Source: Candidatus Saccharimonadota bacterium (GTDB taxonomy: Bacteria > Patescibacteriota > Saccharimonadia > Saccharimonadales > Saccharimonadaceae). Taken from it: a stretch of 64,000 nt of DNA. Position numbers and translations under genes: made by a program. The notes below the pieces were generated by a model. That model did not search any database, had not been told where the DNA came from, and was given only the letters and a program-made list of their open reading frames with translations. This document shows positions 17,662-26,224 of the stretch, in pieces. Positions within the stretch are counted from its first letter, which is position 1. Each line of letters starts with the position of its first letter. The stretch covers positions 1 through 64,000 of the forward strand of contig JAQGHA010000016.1 of the NCBI GenBank assembly GCA_028289065.1, written 5' to 3'.

Positions 17662-18276
17662 ATGGCAACAGATGAAAAAAATAATTATTGGGAACAAACT
17701 CTTGATGAACAGCCGCTCGATGGCCAACAGCCTTCTGTTAATGCTGAACCCGAGCCTTTGCAGCCCGACGAATCATCTGTAGCTCAATCTCCTGTTGTTG
17801 AAGATACACCTGACAACCCCCCTATTACCTGGACAGCTCAAGAATACGTTCACCTAGATAAAGGTACCGGTTGGTTTGTTTTATTTGTACTGATCGTTCT
17901 TGGGCTTGTCGCGATTGATATCTTTCTGTTAAAATCTTGGACTTTTTCAGCCCTGGTGGTTGTAATGGCTGTCGCAATTATTATTTATATTCGCCGTCCA
18001 CCTCGCACACTTACGTATGCCCTTAGCCCTACTCAAGGCTTGTATGTGGGCGAGCAACTCTATCATTTTGATGAATTTAAAGCCTTTGGCATTATTAAAG
18101 ACGGCGACGACCATTCAATTATGCTAATCCCACGAAAGCGTTTTTCACCTGGTGTTTCAGTTTTCTTCCCCGAAGAAGCCGGTGAACGAATTGTTGATAT
18201 ATTGGGACAACGCTTACCAATTGAAGAGTTAAAGCTTGATATTGTCGACCTTGTAGTACGTAAACTACGCCTTTAA
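17662..18276 (+). CDS. Two-TM membrane protein with PH-like C-terminal region
   Basis: The frame opens at 17635, but the ATG at 17662 lies 9 nt after an extended -10 box (TGGTATACT, 17644-17652), so I choose it; the mRNA would be almost leaderless. The 204-aa product has an acidic Pro/Gln-rich N-terminus (1-60), a tight membrane hairpin (about 71-90 and 95-112), and a C-terminal beta-rich domain (LTYALSPTQGLYVGEQLYHF, IMLIPRKRF) that resembles bacterial PH-like domains. Function unknown. The next gene has a related layout. Confidence 0.68.
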   Translation: MATDEKNNYWEQTLDEQPLDGQQPSVNAEPEPLQPDESSVAQSPVVEDTPDNPPITWTAQEYVHLDKGTGWFVLFVLIVLGLVAIDIFLLKSWTFSALVVVMAVAIIIYIRRPPRTLTYALSPTQGLYVGEQLYHFDEFKAFGIIKDGDDHSIMLIPRKRFSPGVSVFFPEEAGERIVDILGQRLPIEELKLDIVDLVVRKLRL

Positions 18277-18316
18277 CCGAAAACCAAAGTATAACTACAT
18301 CTGTTAGACTAGTAGC

Positions 18317-18985
18317 ATGACTGAACAAAACAACATGCCAACCGACGCAACATTATTAAAACCGATAGATAGTGAATTCGCACTTCCACCCGCTCCAACC
18401 CTTCCTTTTACAAGTAAGGCAAGTTTTTCTCAATACAAAACTAAAATAGGAACCGGAAGAGTTATTCTTGCACTCATCGTTTCTCTGTTCTTTTGGTTTA
18501 AGTTCGGACCAGTAGTGTGGATTGTAAGCGTTCTTGGGCTTGCTGTAGTAATTGGAATCTTTATTTACCTTGCGACTCACCGATCAGTAACCGTTGATCA
18601 AAATGGAGTGCGCTATAAGGGTATGTTTGGTAAGACAACTTCTATTAATTTTGATGAAATTGAAACGGTTAAAAGCTTTCCCTTCTACATGGAAGCAGGT
18701 TTCGGTATATTGCCACGGATTATCATAGCTAAGAAAGCTGGTGGATATTTCGTTAATCTTACCGGTATGTTTTATACAGATGAATCAATTTTTAACCTGT
18801 TGTCGGCTTTACGAAGTAAAAACGTTACATTAGAATTTTATGAAGACACTGTCGACTATTCAACAATCGCTAAACAATTCCCTCAACTTGTTGCTTCATA
18901 TGAACGTAACCCAATTGGACTAGGAGTGGTTCTTGCCCTCGTAATTGTTGTGGTTGTCGCTATCATCACCTTCAACTTCATGTAG
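18317..18985 (+). CDS. Membrane protein with PH-like domain
   Basis: This 222-aa protein has a membrane hairpin at about 49-86, a bacterial PH/YdbT-like domain (about 90-190, with SVTVDQNGVRYKGMFGKTTS and INFDEIETVKSFPF), and a C-terminal helix (about 200-222). The start lies 6 nt after an extended -10 (TGTTAGACT), so it is probably leaderless. It shares its architecture with the gene just upstream. No catalytic motif seen. Confidence 0.65.
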   Translation: MTEQNNMPTDATLLKPIDSEFALPPAPTLPFTSKASFSQYKTKIGTGRVILALIVSLFFWFKFGPVVWIVSVLGLAVVIGIFIYLATHRSVTVDQNGVRYKGMFGKTTSINFDEIETVKSFPFYMEAGFGILPRIIIAKKAGGYFVNLTGMFYTDESIFNLLSALRSKNVTLEFYEDTVDYSTIAKQFPQLVASYERNPIGLGVVLALVIVVVVAIITFNFM

Positions 18986-19060
18986 TATTTGGGTGTAAAT
19001 CATGCTACAATTACCTCTGTTCGCTTGATTTTTCAGGGGAAAGCACCTTCTAGTTACAAA

Positions 19061-19097
19061 GATAGAGCCCGTTGTTCTTAAGACAACGAGTTCTATC
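19061..19097 (+). repeat. Imperfect palindrome directly upstream of tRNA-Arg
   Basis: GATAGA...TCTATC and inner CGTTGT/ACAACG (loop TCTTAAG) form a long hairpin ending 4 bp before the tRNA. It may guide 5' processing of the tRNA or be a protein-binding site; function unknown. Confidence 0.5.
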
Positions 19098-19101
19098 ATA
19101 T

Positions 19102-19178
19102 GCACCTGTAGCTCAGCTGGATAGAGCGCTGCCTTGCGGAGGCAGAGGTCGTAGGTTCGAATCCTGCCAGGTGTACCA
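19102..19178 (+). tRNA. tRNA-Arg, anticodon GCG
   Basis: Acceptor GCACCTG pairs with CAGGTGT (first pair G-U). D-arm GCTC...GAGC; anticodon stem CTGCC/GGCAG with loop TTGCGGA, giving GCG; T-loop TTCGAAT; CCA encoded. Most bacteria use an ACG anticodon (inosine-modified) for CGN arginine codons, so GCG is uncommon. A copy of the 3' end recurs at 20039. Confidence 0.93.
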
Positions 19179-19216
19179 TAGAAAAAAGACGAGATTTGCT
19201 CGTCTTTTTTCTATGG
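19176..19216 (+). terminator. Terminator of tRNA-Arg
   Basis: CCATAGAAAAAAGACGAG pairs perfectly with its complement at 19199-19216 (18 bp, loop ATTTG). The stem begins at the encoded CCA end of the tRNA and includes a T-run. Confidence 0.85.
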
Positions 19217-19298
19217 TTTGTTCGATTAGATTAAAGTATTGTGGTCCTGTCACACTATGTTATAGTAAGTAAAATTACAAAAAACAAACAGGATCCAT

Positions 19299-19997
19299 AT
19301 GAATAGCAATGAAACCCCACGCCCACTTGATGTAGTAGCTAAGGATGCGCAACGCCTTGCCGTTGAACATCAATCGCTCTCCGAGTTACAAGATACGGCC
19401 AAGAAAAATATGTTTAATGCGTCTACGCGTGAAGATAGGTTTGCAACGGGCAACGTCTACGAAAATGTTGTGAAACTAGGTCGTGAGCAAGCGACTGCGG
19501 CTCGAAAGTTTTCTGCAGACAACCTTCCAGAGTTGAAAGAACTTGCCGAACGCGAGGCGGTGGCGGCTGGAAAGTCGATTGTGCATTTTGAAGAAGAACC
19601 ACTGTTTATAGAGGACGTAGAGGAATATCACAGGGTACTCGATGAGGCTGAAAAATCCGAAAAGTTTCTCCAAGGACAGCCTGATTACAATTTTGCGGCA
19701 AATCGAGTACAACTTGGCCTACTTGATACCTATACGAAGGAGCGCGGTATCTCGTTGGCAGACCTTCGGCCGCAGGATATGGAAATAATCGCAGAATCTA
19801 TTGAATGGCAGGATGCCGCACGTCAGGGCGCACGTATGTTTAATGATCTCGTGGTTGATAAGAAGTACGACGAGCGCAGAGAGCACGAAAAGGGTAAACG
19901 CGCCGTCAAAGCATTTGTTGTAGAGAGAGAAGATATGAACACAAGATTTCAAGCGGTCGAAGATGCATTCAGTCGGGGCGAAAATGTCTCTCGTTAA
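19299..19997 (+). CDS. Hypothetical charged, probably coiled-coil protein in a tRNA-flanked insert
   Basis: This 232-aa protein is highly charged and predicted mostly helical (long Glu/Lys/Arg/Ala runs), with no signal peptide or membrane segment. Family not recognised. The start is supported by AGGA 5 nt upstream and by a TTGTGG/TATAGT promoter (19239-19266, 16-nt spacer). It is the only gene between tRNA-Arg and a second copy of that tRNA's 3' end plus terminator, so it may have arrived by integration at the tRNA. Confidence 0.6.
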   Translation: MNSNETPRPLDVVAKDAQRLAVEHQSLSELQDTAKKNMFNASTREDRFATGNVYENVVKLGREQATAARKFSADNLPELKELAEREAVAAGKSIVHFEEEPLFIEDVEEYHRVLDEAEKSEKFLQGQPDYNFAANRVQLGLLDTYTKERGISLADLRPQDMEIIAESIEWQDAARQGARMFNDLVVDKKYDERREHEKGKRAVKAFVVEREDMNTRFQAVEDAFSRGENVSR

Positions 19998-20038
19998 CAA
20001 TACATTTGAAGCGTCGTTCTAACTTCGTCTATTGTGTT

Positions 20039-20077
20039 GTACCATAGAAAAGAGACGAGACCTACTCGTCTCTTTTT
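20039..20077 (+). repeat. Duplicate of tRNA-Arg 3' end and terminator (att-like), also a terminator
   Basis: GTACCATAGAAAA, AGACGAGA and CTCGTCT are shared in order with 19173-19216, differing mainly in the loop and in one compensated stem base pair. The stem AAAAGAGACGAG/CTCGTCTCTTTT followed by T still works as a terminator. Two such copies enclosing ~0.86 kb resemble attL/attR of a small element integrated at the tRNA 3' end. Confidence 0.6.
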
Positions 20078-20151
20078 ATAGCCAAAACAACAAGTTACGT
20101 ACACCCGCTTTGACGCACATATTATTGATGGGCAGTGATAGAATAATTCTA

Positions 20152-20907
20152 ATGAACAGAATTAAAAAAACCTACCCTAGTTATTACTACTTTGAAAAAG
20201 ATGATATCAAAAAGCTTTGTAAAGAGCTTGCCTCTATTGGTTTAAGTACTCAATCGTGGAAAGTCCCTACAAACGGCAGGTATGATCTTGGGGATGGGAT
20301 ATTAACTACTGAAAAATACTTTTCTTTGAATTATAATTTTGCTGCTGTAATTGGCGTTTTCGAAAATCCGACCAATAAAGATATCGTCAAAATACTTTTC
20401 GTGAATGTATCTGGCGCAAAGAAGACATTCAATGACTTTACTTTCCCCAATAGCGAAAGCGAAGGACCAAAATATAGCATTGAATCGGTTGATGAGATAA
20501 GAGCAAATGGTATGAATAATTACATTAGGAAAACATTAAAGACTATTAATAGGAATGATGCCCCTCAATATGTTTTCGTAAGTATCCTCAATCTAATTTC
20601 TTTTATATATGTCATTCTCTTTTTCTTCTTATTCGAAAACATAAATAGAAGCTATCCGGCTTTAGCCCCCGCTAGTGTTATATTGCTTGTGATGGCGGTT
20701 ATTATAGTGGTTTTTTATTTTGTATCTATCAAACGGGGAGTGTATATCAATAGCTTCCCCCACCCACTTGTTTCGTTTGTAGACCAAATGATTAAGGGTA
20801 GTTTCAAAGAGAACCCAATAACATATATATTTTTGAAATTATTGGCAGCTTCTGTTGTTGGTATTATTGGCGGATACGCACTGAGCCTTTTTCAAGCTGC
20901 TTTCTAG
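20152..20907 (+). CDS. Hypothetical membrane protein
   Basis: The frame opens inside the preceding terminator; I start at ATG 20152 (MNRIKKTYPS), 7 nt after a TAGAAT -10 box. The 251-aa product has a polar N-terminal domain (1-140) rich in aromatic and Lys residues. Three hydrophobic segments follow (near 145-168, 178-200 and 228-250). The codon pattern is more AT-rich than that of neighbours. Not recognised. Confidence 0.55.
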   Translation: MNRIKKTYPSYYYFEKDDIKKLCKELASIGLSTQSWKVPTNGRYDLGDGILTTEKYFSLNYNFAAVIGVFENPTNKDIVKILFVNVSGAKKTFNDFTFPNSESEGPKYSIESVDEIRANGMNNYIRKTLKTINRNDAPQYVFVSILNLISFIYVILFFFLFENINRSYPALAPASVILLVMAVIIVVFYFVSIKRGVYINSFPHPLVSFVDQMIKGSFKENPITYIFLKLLAASVVGIIGGYALSLFQAAF

Positions 20908-20926
20908 AAATGATTACTATTACGCT

Positions 20927-22132
20927 TTATGCCGGAATACTAATAGCCCAAGGCACAATATCATCCACTGAAAGCTCATGTTCAACCATTGAACTAAACT
21001 GACGTCCTTGTAGCTTAGCTACCCTTTTTTCGAGATCAAGAAATAAGCTTGATCGTGCGGAAGCGTCTCTTGATATCCAACCATCTTCATAACTTTTAGA
21101 AAAATCCTCTAAGGCATTTGGCTGGTCATATAGTGCCGTAAAGGCAATTTTTAATTGAGATGCTACCATTCTTTGATAGTTGCTATCGTAATTACTAAAA
21201 AAAGCATTTGCCCAGGAATCTGCTGGAATATTTGCAAGTTGTGGAGATGAAAGAAGCCCTATCGCTTTTCTTTCTTCGGCGTAGATATGGTCCGTTCCGC
21301 CAATGCGTTCGTAGGGGTTAAATACTTCTACTTGTGGGCCATGGCGACCACTAAACGCAACTTCGGTGCTGTGTGTTACGAAAAATTCTTCGAATACACG
21401 TCCTTCTAAAGGAGATGATGATTGATAAATGAAACCACCTTTACTAACACATCCACTAGCATGAAGTAATTCATGAAAGGCAATTTTTTCAAGGTTAATA
21501 CTAATCCCGTTCTGTTCTGTGGCTAATGCGTAAAGGTTCGCTAAGACAATGTCTTCGGTGTCAAAATGACCCATTTCCTGAAGTGCCCCAGCTTCAAATG
21601 AATCCATAGCCTTAAAACGGGGAAATGTTTCGGCAGCGAGGCGTACTCGTCGGAGTGCTTCGCCTGGAAAAAAGCCGAGCTCCATGAGTTTTAAAACTTT
21701 TTTGATGGATAATTCAACCAGTTTGTCATGATCGTGGGCAAGCTGAGCCTCAAGTGATCTTCGTCGTTCGACATTCCACTGCGCTAATTTTACAAATGCC
21801 GCGTCGTCTGCGCCGGCCAACCAGTCGAGAATTGGCTGCTCACCAAGTCGATGCGTACCAGACACGGCTTTGTTGTAGGTATATTGATCGTTAATACGAA
21901 AATTACTATTTATTTGAGCGGCAGCTTCTTTATCCGCTTCTGTCGGCGACTCTAGGAGTTTTAACACCCCCGATCGTAATGTTGCAACGGCGTGTGTGAC
22001 TTCTGGAGTAAAAGACATACTCTCGCTCATTTCTAAGGCTATAGCATGACCAAAGGCAAGCCCATCGCAATCGAGTAGCTCGATAGGTTCACGTGCAGAT
22101 GAAGATATATTTTCGGACATAGTGAAGGTCAT
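20927..22132 (-). CDS. Putative HExxH zinc-peptidase-like protein of unknown family
   Basis: This 401-aa, probably cytoplasmic protein has one HExxH motif in KIAFHELLHASG, about 215-225, followed by EGRVFEEFFVTHSTE, which could supply a third ligand. That arrangement suggests a zincin-type metalloprotease. The remainder is not recognised, and there is no signal peptide or membrane helix. A second ATG four codons in (MSENIS) is an alternative start. Function is inference from one motif. Confidence 0.55.
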   Translation of the reverse strand: MTFTMSENISSSAREPIELLDCDGLAFGHAIALEMSESMSFTPEVTHAVATLRSGVLKLLESPTEADKEAAAQINSNFRINDQYTYNKAVSGTHRLGEQPILDWLAGADDAAFVKLAQWNVERRRSLEAQLAHDHDKLVELSIKKVLKLMELGFFPGEALRRVRLAAETFPRFKAMDSFEAGALQEMGHFDTEDIVLANLYALATEQNGISINLEKIAFHELLHASGCVSKGGFIYQSSSPLEGRVFEEFFVTHSTEVAFSGRHGPQVEVFNPYERIGGTDHIYAEERKAIGLLSSPQLANIPADSWANAFFSNYDSNYQRMVASQLKIAFTALYDQPNALEDFSKSYEDGWISRDASARSSLFLDLEKRVAKLQGRQFSSMVEHELSVDDIVPWAISIPA

Positions 22133-22209
22133 TTAATACTAATTTAACCCTTTAAGCAAGCATAAGAACCATGCATATACTTACTCATTGTATTTTTAAC
22201 TACGGGTAA

Positions 22210-22518
22210 TTAGAAGGTTGAATAACTGGTAACTGAGGTTATGAAGGCTAAGGTGAATAGGATACTCGTTAAAGCTGCTAGGCCACCCGTGATAATTCCT
22301 GCAATAGCTAAGCCTTTGCTAGCTGGATTTTTAAGTGCTAATGCACCCAGTACAACTGCGGTTGAGCCTGAGAGCACTCCCCAAAAAGGTATCCAGCCGC
22401 TCATGAACGCCACAATACCGACGACAAATGACGCAATTGCAAAACCGTTACTTACTGCCGGTTGAGGTTTGCTGGTAGGTGTCACTTCTTCCGTTTGAAT
22501 TGGTTTGTCTTCTGGCAT
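22210..22518 (-). CDS. Small DUF4190-like membrane protein
   Basis: This 102-aa protein has a polar N-terminus and two membrane helices (about 25-60 and 68-95) carrying the DUF4190 pattern: NGFAIASFVVGIVAF, GVLSGSTAVVLGALALK, GLAIAGIITGGLAAL. Function of the family is unknown. AAGGGA lies just upstream of the ATG. Confidence 0.75.
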   Translation of the reverse strand: MPEDKPIQTEEVTPTSKPQPAVSNGFAIASFVVGIVAFMSGWIPFWGVLSGSTAVVLGALALKNPASKGLAIAGIITGGLAALTSILFTLAFITSVTSYSTF

Positions 22519-22600
22519 TTAGTTTCCCTTCATATGTATTACTTTTATAATACACTCTTGGTTCCAACCCCACTAGTCAGAATTACCATCCTATTTCTGC

Positions 22601-22606
22601 TATAAT
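22601..22606 (+). promoter_or_regulatory. Extended -10 promoter of tRNA-Ser(CGA)
   Basis: TGCTATAAT, a full extended -10 element, ends 9 nt before the tRNA; no clear -35 is seen. Confidence 0.65.
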
Positions 22607-22615
22607 ACCCCTGCT

Positions 22616-22703
22616 GGAGAGGTGCAGGAGTGGTTGAACTGGCCGCTCTCGAAAAGCGGTGAGCCGCAAGGTTCCGAGGGTTCGAATCCCTCCCTCTCCG
22701 CCA
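22616..22703 (+). tRNA. tRNA-Ser, anticodon CGA
   Basis: A class II tRNA: acceptor GGAGAGG/CCTCTCC, anticodon loop CTCGAAA giving CGA, long variable arm, T-loop TTCGAAT, discriminator G, CCA encoded. Confidence 0.96.
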
Positions 22704-22808
22704 AGTGGTGAATTTTTACTTTGAATTTATGGTTACAATTTGCTATTGTTATGTACATAGAACATAAGCGCAAATGATGGCAATAATTGCCGAAAGACGG
22801 GGGCTCAT

Positions 22809-23945
22809 ATGGGATTTGGTAGTGGAGGTAGCGGAGGCAGCAGTGTTGCTGGTTCTAATGATGTTGCGTTAAGTAACCCAGCGAATACGGAAGTTCTTTC
22901 CTACGATTCAGCCACTTCTAAATGGAAGAATGCTGCGACCATCACTCCAGCATCTCTCGACCTAAAGGCACCTCTTGAGTCACCGGCTTTCACCGGTACG
23001 CCAACTGGTATTACAAAAGCGCACGTCGGTTTAGGGAGTGTTGATAATACTTCCGATGCTGCTAAGCCTGTTTCGACAGCCACCCAGACTGCGTTAAACA
23101 CAAAACAAGACACATCTGCTAAGGGTCAGGCAAACGGTTACGCTTCTCTTGATGGTTCGACGTTAGTTCCTCGTACCCAACTTGGTACCGGCACGCCAGA
23201 TGGAACAAAAGTGCTATACGGTGATGGTACTTGGGCAGTTCCAGCGGCTACCGCTGCACCTGTCCAATCTGTAGCTGGTAAAACCGGCACAGTCACACTT
23301 GTAAAAGGTGATGTCGGCCTCGCAAATGTGGATAACACGGCTGACTCTGCGAAACCAGTTTCAACCGCTACTCAATCTGCGCTTGACCTCAAGGCGCCAC
23401 TCGCCTCACCTGCCTTTACTGGTACTCCAACCGGAATTACGAAAAACCACGTTGGGCTAAATAATGTGGATAATACATCCGACATTAGCAAACCAATTTC
23501 TAGCGCTACTATAAACGCACTCGACCTTAAGGCTCCAATTCTTAACCCCTCCTTTACTGGTCAGGTTGGTGGTGTGACTAAAGCTCATGTTGGTCTTGGA
23601 AATGTCGATAATACATCGGACGCAAATAAACCGATTTCCGCTGCAACTCAAACCGCTTTAACAGGTAAGGCCTCTACGATTCACTCTCATTCCGCAACTG
23701 ATGTTACTTCTGGTGTATTTAGTACCGCACGCTTACCAGCTGCAACCGATACTACTGTCGGTGTAGTAGAACTTGCTACAACAGCGGAGGTAGTGACTGG
23801 AACCGACACCATTTTAGCTGTCACTCCTGCAGGTGTTAAGGCTGCTGTAACCGCTTCCCTACATCCAGTAGTATTTATAAATACTCTTGGGGACTTGCCT
23901 GCAGGTACTCCAGTTGACACACTTGTGGTAGTAAGGGCGGCTTAA
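22809..23945 (+). CDS. Phage minor-tail/tail-fibre-like repeat protein
   Basis: This is a 378-aa protein. Four repeats of a VGLxNVDNTxD module (about residues 73, 169, 215 and 261), each followed by KPxSxATxxAL, match the collar-like repeats of phage tail fibres and actinophage minor tail proteins. The C-terminus (SGVFSTARLPAATDTTVGVV, then ELATTAEVVTGTDT and AVTPAGVKAAV) is also typical of tail fibres. There is no signal peptide. GGGGG precedes the ATG by about 5 nt. It abuts the next phage-like gene. No capsid, terminase or other phage genes are present, so this looks like a captured tail module, perhaps used for host attachment. Confidence 0.75.
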   Translation: MGFGSGGSGGSSVAGSNDVALSNPANTEVLSYDSATSKWKNAATITPASLDLKAPLESPAFTGTPTGITKAHVGLGSVDNTSDAAKPVSTATQTALNTKQDTSAKGQANGYASLDGSTLVPRTQLGTGTPDGTKVLYGDGTWAVPAATAAPVQSVAGKTGTVTLVKGDVGLANVDNTADSAKPVSTATQSALDLKAPLASPAFTGTPTGITKNHVGLNNVDNTSDISKPISSATINALDLKAPILNPSFTGQVGGVTKAHVGLGNVDNTSDANKPISAATQTALTGKASTIHSHSATDVTSGVFSTARLPAATDTTVGVVELATTAEVVTGTDTILAVTPAGVKAAVTASLHPVVFINTLGDLPAGTPVDTLVVVRAA

Positions 23946-26200
23946 TGGCCGCTCCTGTTTTTGGTGGCGTAACCACACTTCGTACTACTTCTAATTCTCC
24001 AGTGTTAAGTATTAGTTCGGTTTCTACTGGTGGCTGGATGATAGTGTCCGCGATGGCATCGGTAAGTTCTACTGTGGTCACAGCTCCTAATGGTTGGACG
24101 GTATTACACACACCTGAGATATCAGGATCTCGCAAAAATTATTTGTTTGCAAAGGTTAAAGATGTTTCCGATGGCTCGTCTGTAACATTTTCACAAAGTG
24201 CAGTAGATACGACTGCATATAGTCTCAGCTGGGGCACGGGAAGTGGTGATATAAGTACCTGGACGATTGGCGCGAGTTGGATACGAACATCGAGTTTACA
24301 GGCGAGCGGCTCACGCACAAACAGTATCGCAAAAAGTATTACGACACCGTCGAACGATCAATTAGTATTGGCTATATCGCATGAGGCGACTAACCTTAAG
24401 TCGGTTCCAATGGAAGTAACAGGTATTAATCCAAGTGGTTGGACACAGCGATTATGGCTTGAGCAAGTAGCGCCTAGTGATAATGTTGAAACCATCTGGA
24501 TTGGTTCAAAAGATATGACTACAGCCGGAAGTACAGGTGACCTTACCCTTACCTATGCTAGTCCGCAAGATGCCAATGGCTGGACAATCCAGCTAGCTAT
24601 CTCTGCGCCTACTTCAACTCCACCGGCGGCAGCTCCGGAAATTATTGGCACACCGGTTAACTTTTCTAGTAATGCCGTCCTTGATACATTTACGATTAAT
24701 CATCCTACGGGCGTGGTTCAAACGGGGGATTACATTATCGTTACCATTCGAGGTCAGTATGCATCTGCAACTGCCGAACCTTCAAGCTCTAACTTTACTC
24801 GGTTAGGTGCTGCTTTTGTGCCCTCAAGTAGCGACTCGAGAGTGCATGGTATTTACGGTAAGGCTGTAACAGATGCATCAACTGAACCGTCATCATATAC
24901 ATTTACCGTACTAAACAATAATAACCGAATGGTGGCTACCTGCTTTGTCGTGCGCGGTGTTGATCTAGTCAACCCTGTAGGCGGTTTTAGTAATAGTTAC
25001 TCTGGTACTGCACTAGGATCGGCGAGGCGCGTAGAAAGCTATGCTCCCAACGCCATTCCTATCCTTAGTTTATTCGTAGGAAGCTCAGAATTTGGTTCAC
25101 CAGATGACCATACACCAACGTCCTATCCATCTGGATACACTGAAGTAGCAAACGTTACGACAAGTACCAATACAGCCGTTTCACGAACCTATATGTGGGT
25201 TGGTAAAAGAACTATCACTCAACCTCCTGTTGCTGCAGCAGAGATACAGTGGAGTGTTACATCTGGAAGTGGCGCAGAAGGAATTGCCTTGAGAGGAACA
25301 GGATCGACGTTACCAGAACCAGCAGGCAATGGTATTAGCGCTCGCGATGGAAACGGCAATGTTACCAAGGTGTATTACAAAACCGCCAGCGGCGCTAAAA
25401 CCCCAAGTGCGTTAATTCCAATGCGCCGAGGTTTTAGTACTGTCCAAGAAATGCTGGCTAAACCTGGCTTCACCTGGGCACACCGTGGTGGATCAGGAAA
25501 TTATCCCGAAATGTCGCTTTATTCATACACGCAATGTGTTGCACTTGGCTATGGGGTATTAGAAATTTCCTTAGCGCGTACTAGCGACGGTGTCTGGTTC
25601 GGTTTACACGATCAAACAACTGACCGCACCTCTGGCGGAACATTTGGAAATGCTTCTTCGCAAACTTGGGCGCAAATTCAAGCTCAACAAAATAATACCG
25701 GAGCTCAAGGCGCGCCAAAACCATATATGCGTTGGGAAGAATTGATTGCTAACTACGGAAATAGCCATATTATCGTGGCTGACCCTAAATATGCACTCGC
25801 CTCGTACCGTGTCGAATTCTTGAATATGGTGAACCGTGACCTTGGCCCAACTCGAGCAATTATTAAGTTTAGCGGGTCAGGTTCGGGTGCCGTCTTCTTA
25901 AGTAACGCCGCTAAAGCCATGGGCTTTGAAACCTGGGGCTTTTTCTACGCAGTTGACGCGTCGGCTGCTCAAGGCGGAAACGGTAACTTGCAAACCTGGG
26001 GAGCTGATTGGACGTTGATTGGTATGGAATATACCGCTTCTCAAGCTATTTTCAATGAAGCCTTAGCCTTCGGAAAGCCAGTCATTGCTCATATTATTCC
26101 GAACCAAGCAGGATATGATTCAGCGATCGCCAAGGGTGCGGTTGGTGGCCAAATTAGCCACGTTGCTAACGTTGCCCCTGTTTCATGGTGGACGCCTTAA
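23945..26200 (+). CDS. Phage-tail-like protein with C-terminal glycerophosphodiesterase (GDPD) domain
   Basis: This is a 751-aa protein. The first ~480 residues are Ser/Thr-rich beta domains (GWTVLHTPEISGSRK, VDLVNPVGGFSNSYSG), like tail adhesin modules. Residues about 505-751 are a GDPD TIM barrel: WAHRGGSGNYPEMSLYSY with the catalytic HR, LEISLARTSDGVWFGLHDQT with the conserved E and H, and a terminal ISHVANVAPVSWW. GDPD-bearing minor tail proteins occur in actinophages. No signal peptide. It starts one base before the end of the previous gene, so the two are coupled. It may bind or cleave teichoic-acid-like glycerophosphodiesters on an actinobacterial partner; that role is inferred. Confidence 0.75.
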   Translation: MAAPVFGGVTTLRTTSNSPVLSISSVSTGGWMIVSAMASVSSTVVTAPNGWTVLHTPEISGSRKNYLFAKVKDVSDGSSVTFSQSAVDTTAYSLSWGTGSGDISTWTIGASWIRTSSLQASGSRTNSIAKSITTPSNDQLVLAISHEATNLKSVPMEVTGINPSGWTQRLWLEQVAPSDNVETIWIGSKDMTTAGSTGDLTLTYASPQDANGWTIQLAISAPTSTPPAAAPEIIGTPVNFSSNAVLDTFTINHPTGVVQTGDYIIVTIRGQYASATAEPSSSNFTRLGAAFVPSSSDSRVHGIYGKAVTDASTEPSSYTFTVLNNNNRMVATCFVVRGVDLVNPVGGFSNSYSGTALGSARRVESYAPNAIPILSLFVGSSEFGSPDDHTPTSYPSGYTEVANVTTSTNTAVSRTYMWVGKRTITQPPVAAAEIQWSVTSGSGAEGIALRGTGSTLPEPAGNGISARDGNGNVTKVYYKTASGAKTPSALIPMRRGFSTVQEMLAKPGFTWAHRGGSGNYPEMSLYSYTQCVALGYGVLEISLARTSDGVWFGLHDQTTDRTSGGTFGNASSQTWAQIQAQQNNTGAQGAPKPYMRWEELIANYGNSHIIVADPKYALASYRVEFLNMVNRDLGPTRAIIKFSGSGSGAVFLSNAAKAMGFETWGFFYAVDASAAQGGNGNLQTWGADWTLIGMEYTASQAIFNEALAFGKPVIAHIIPNQAGYDSAIAKGAVGGQISHVANVAPVSWWTP

Positions 26201-26224
26201 TACCTCCAGTAGTACCATAGAGGT

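Noticed and set aside
22980-23660. Possible CRISPR or tandem DNA repeats
   Set aside because: The repeats are protein-level (VGLxNVDNTxD modules in one continuous ORF), irregularly spaced and diverged at the DNA level, with no spacer-like unique segments.
22809-26200. Complete prophage
   Set aside because: Only two tail-like genes are present; HIT, rlmH and valS follow directly, and no integrase, terminase, capsid or holin gene is seen.
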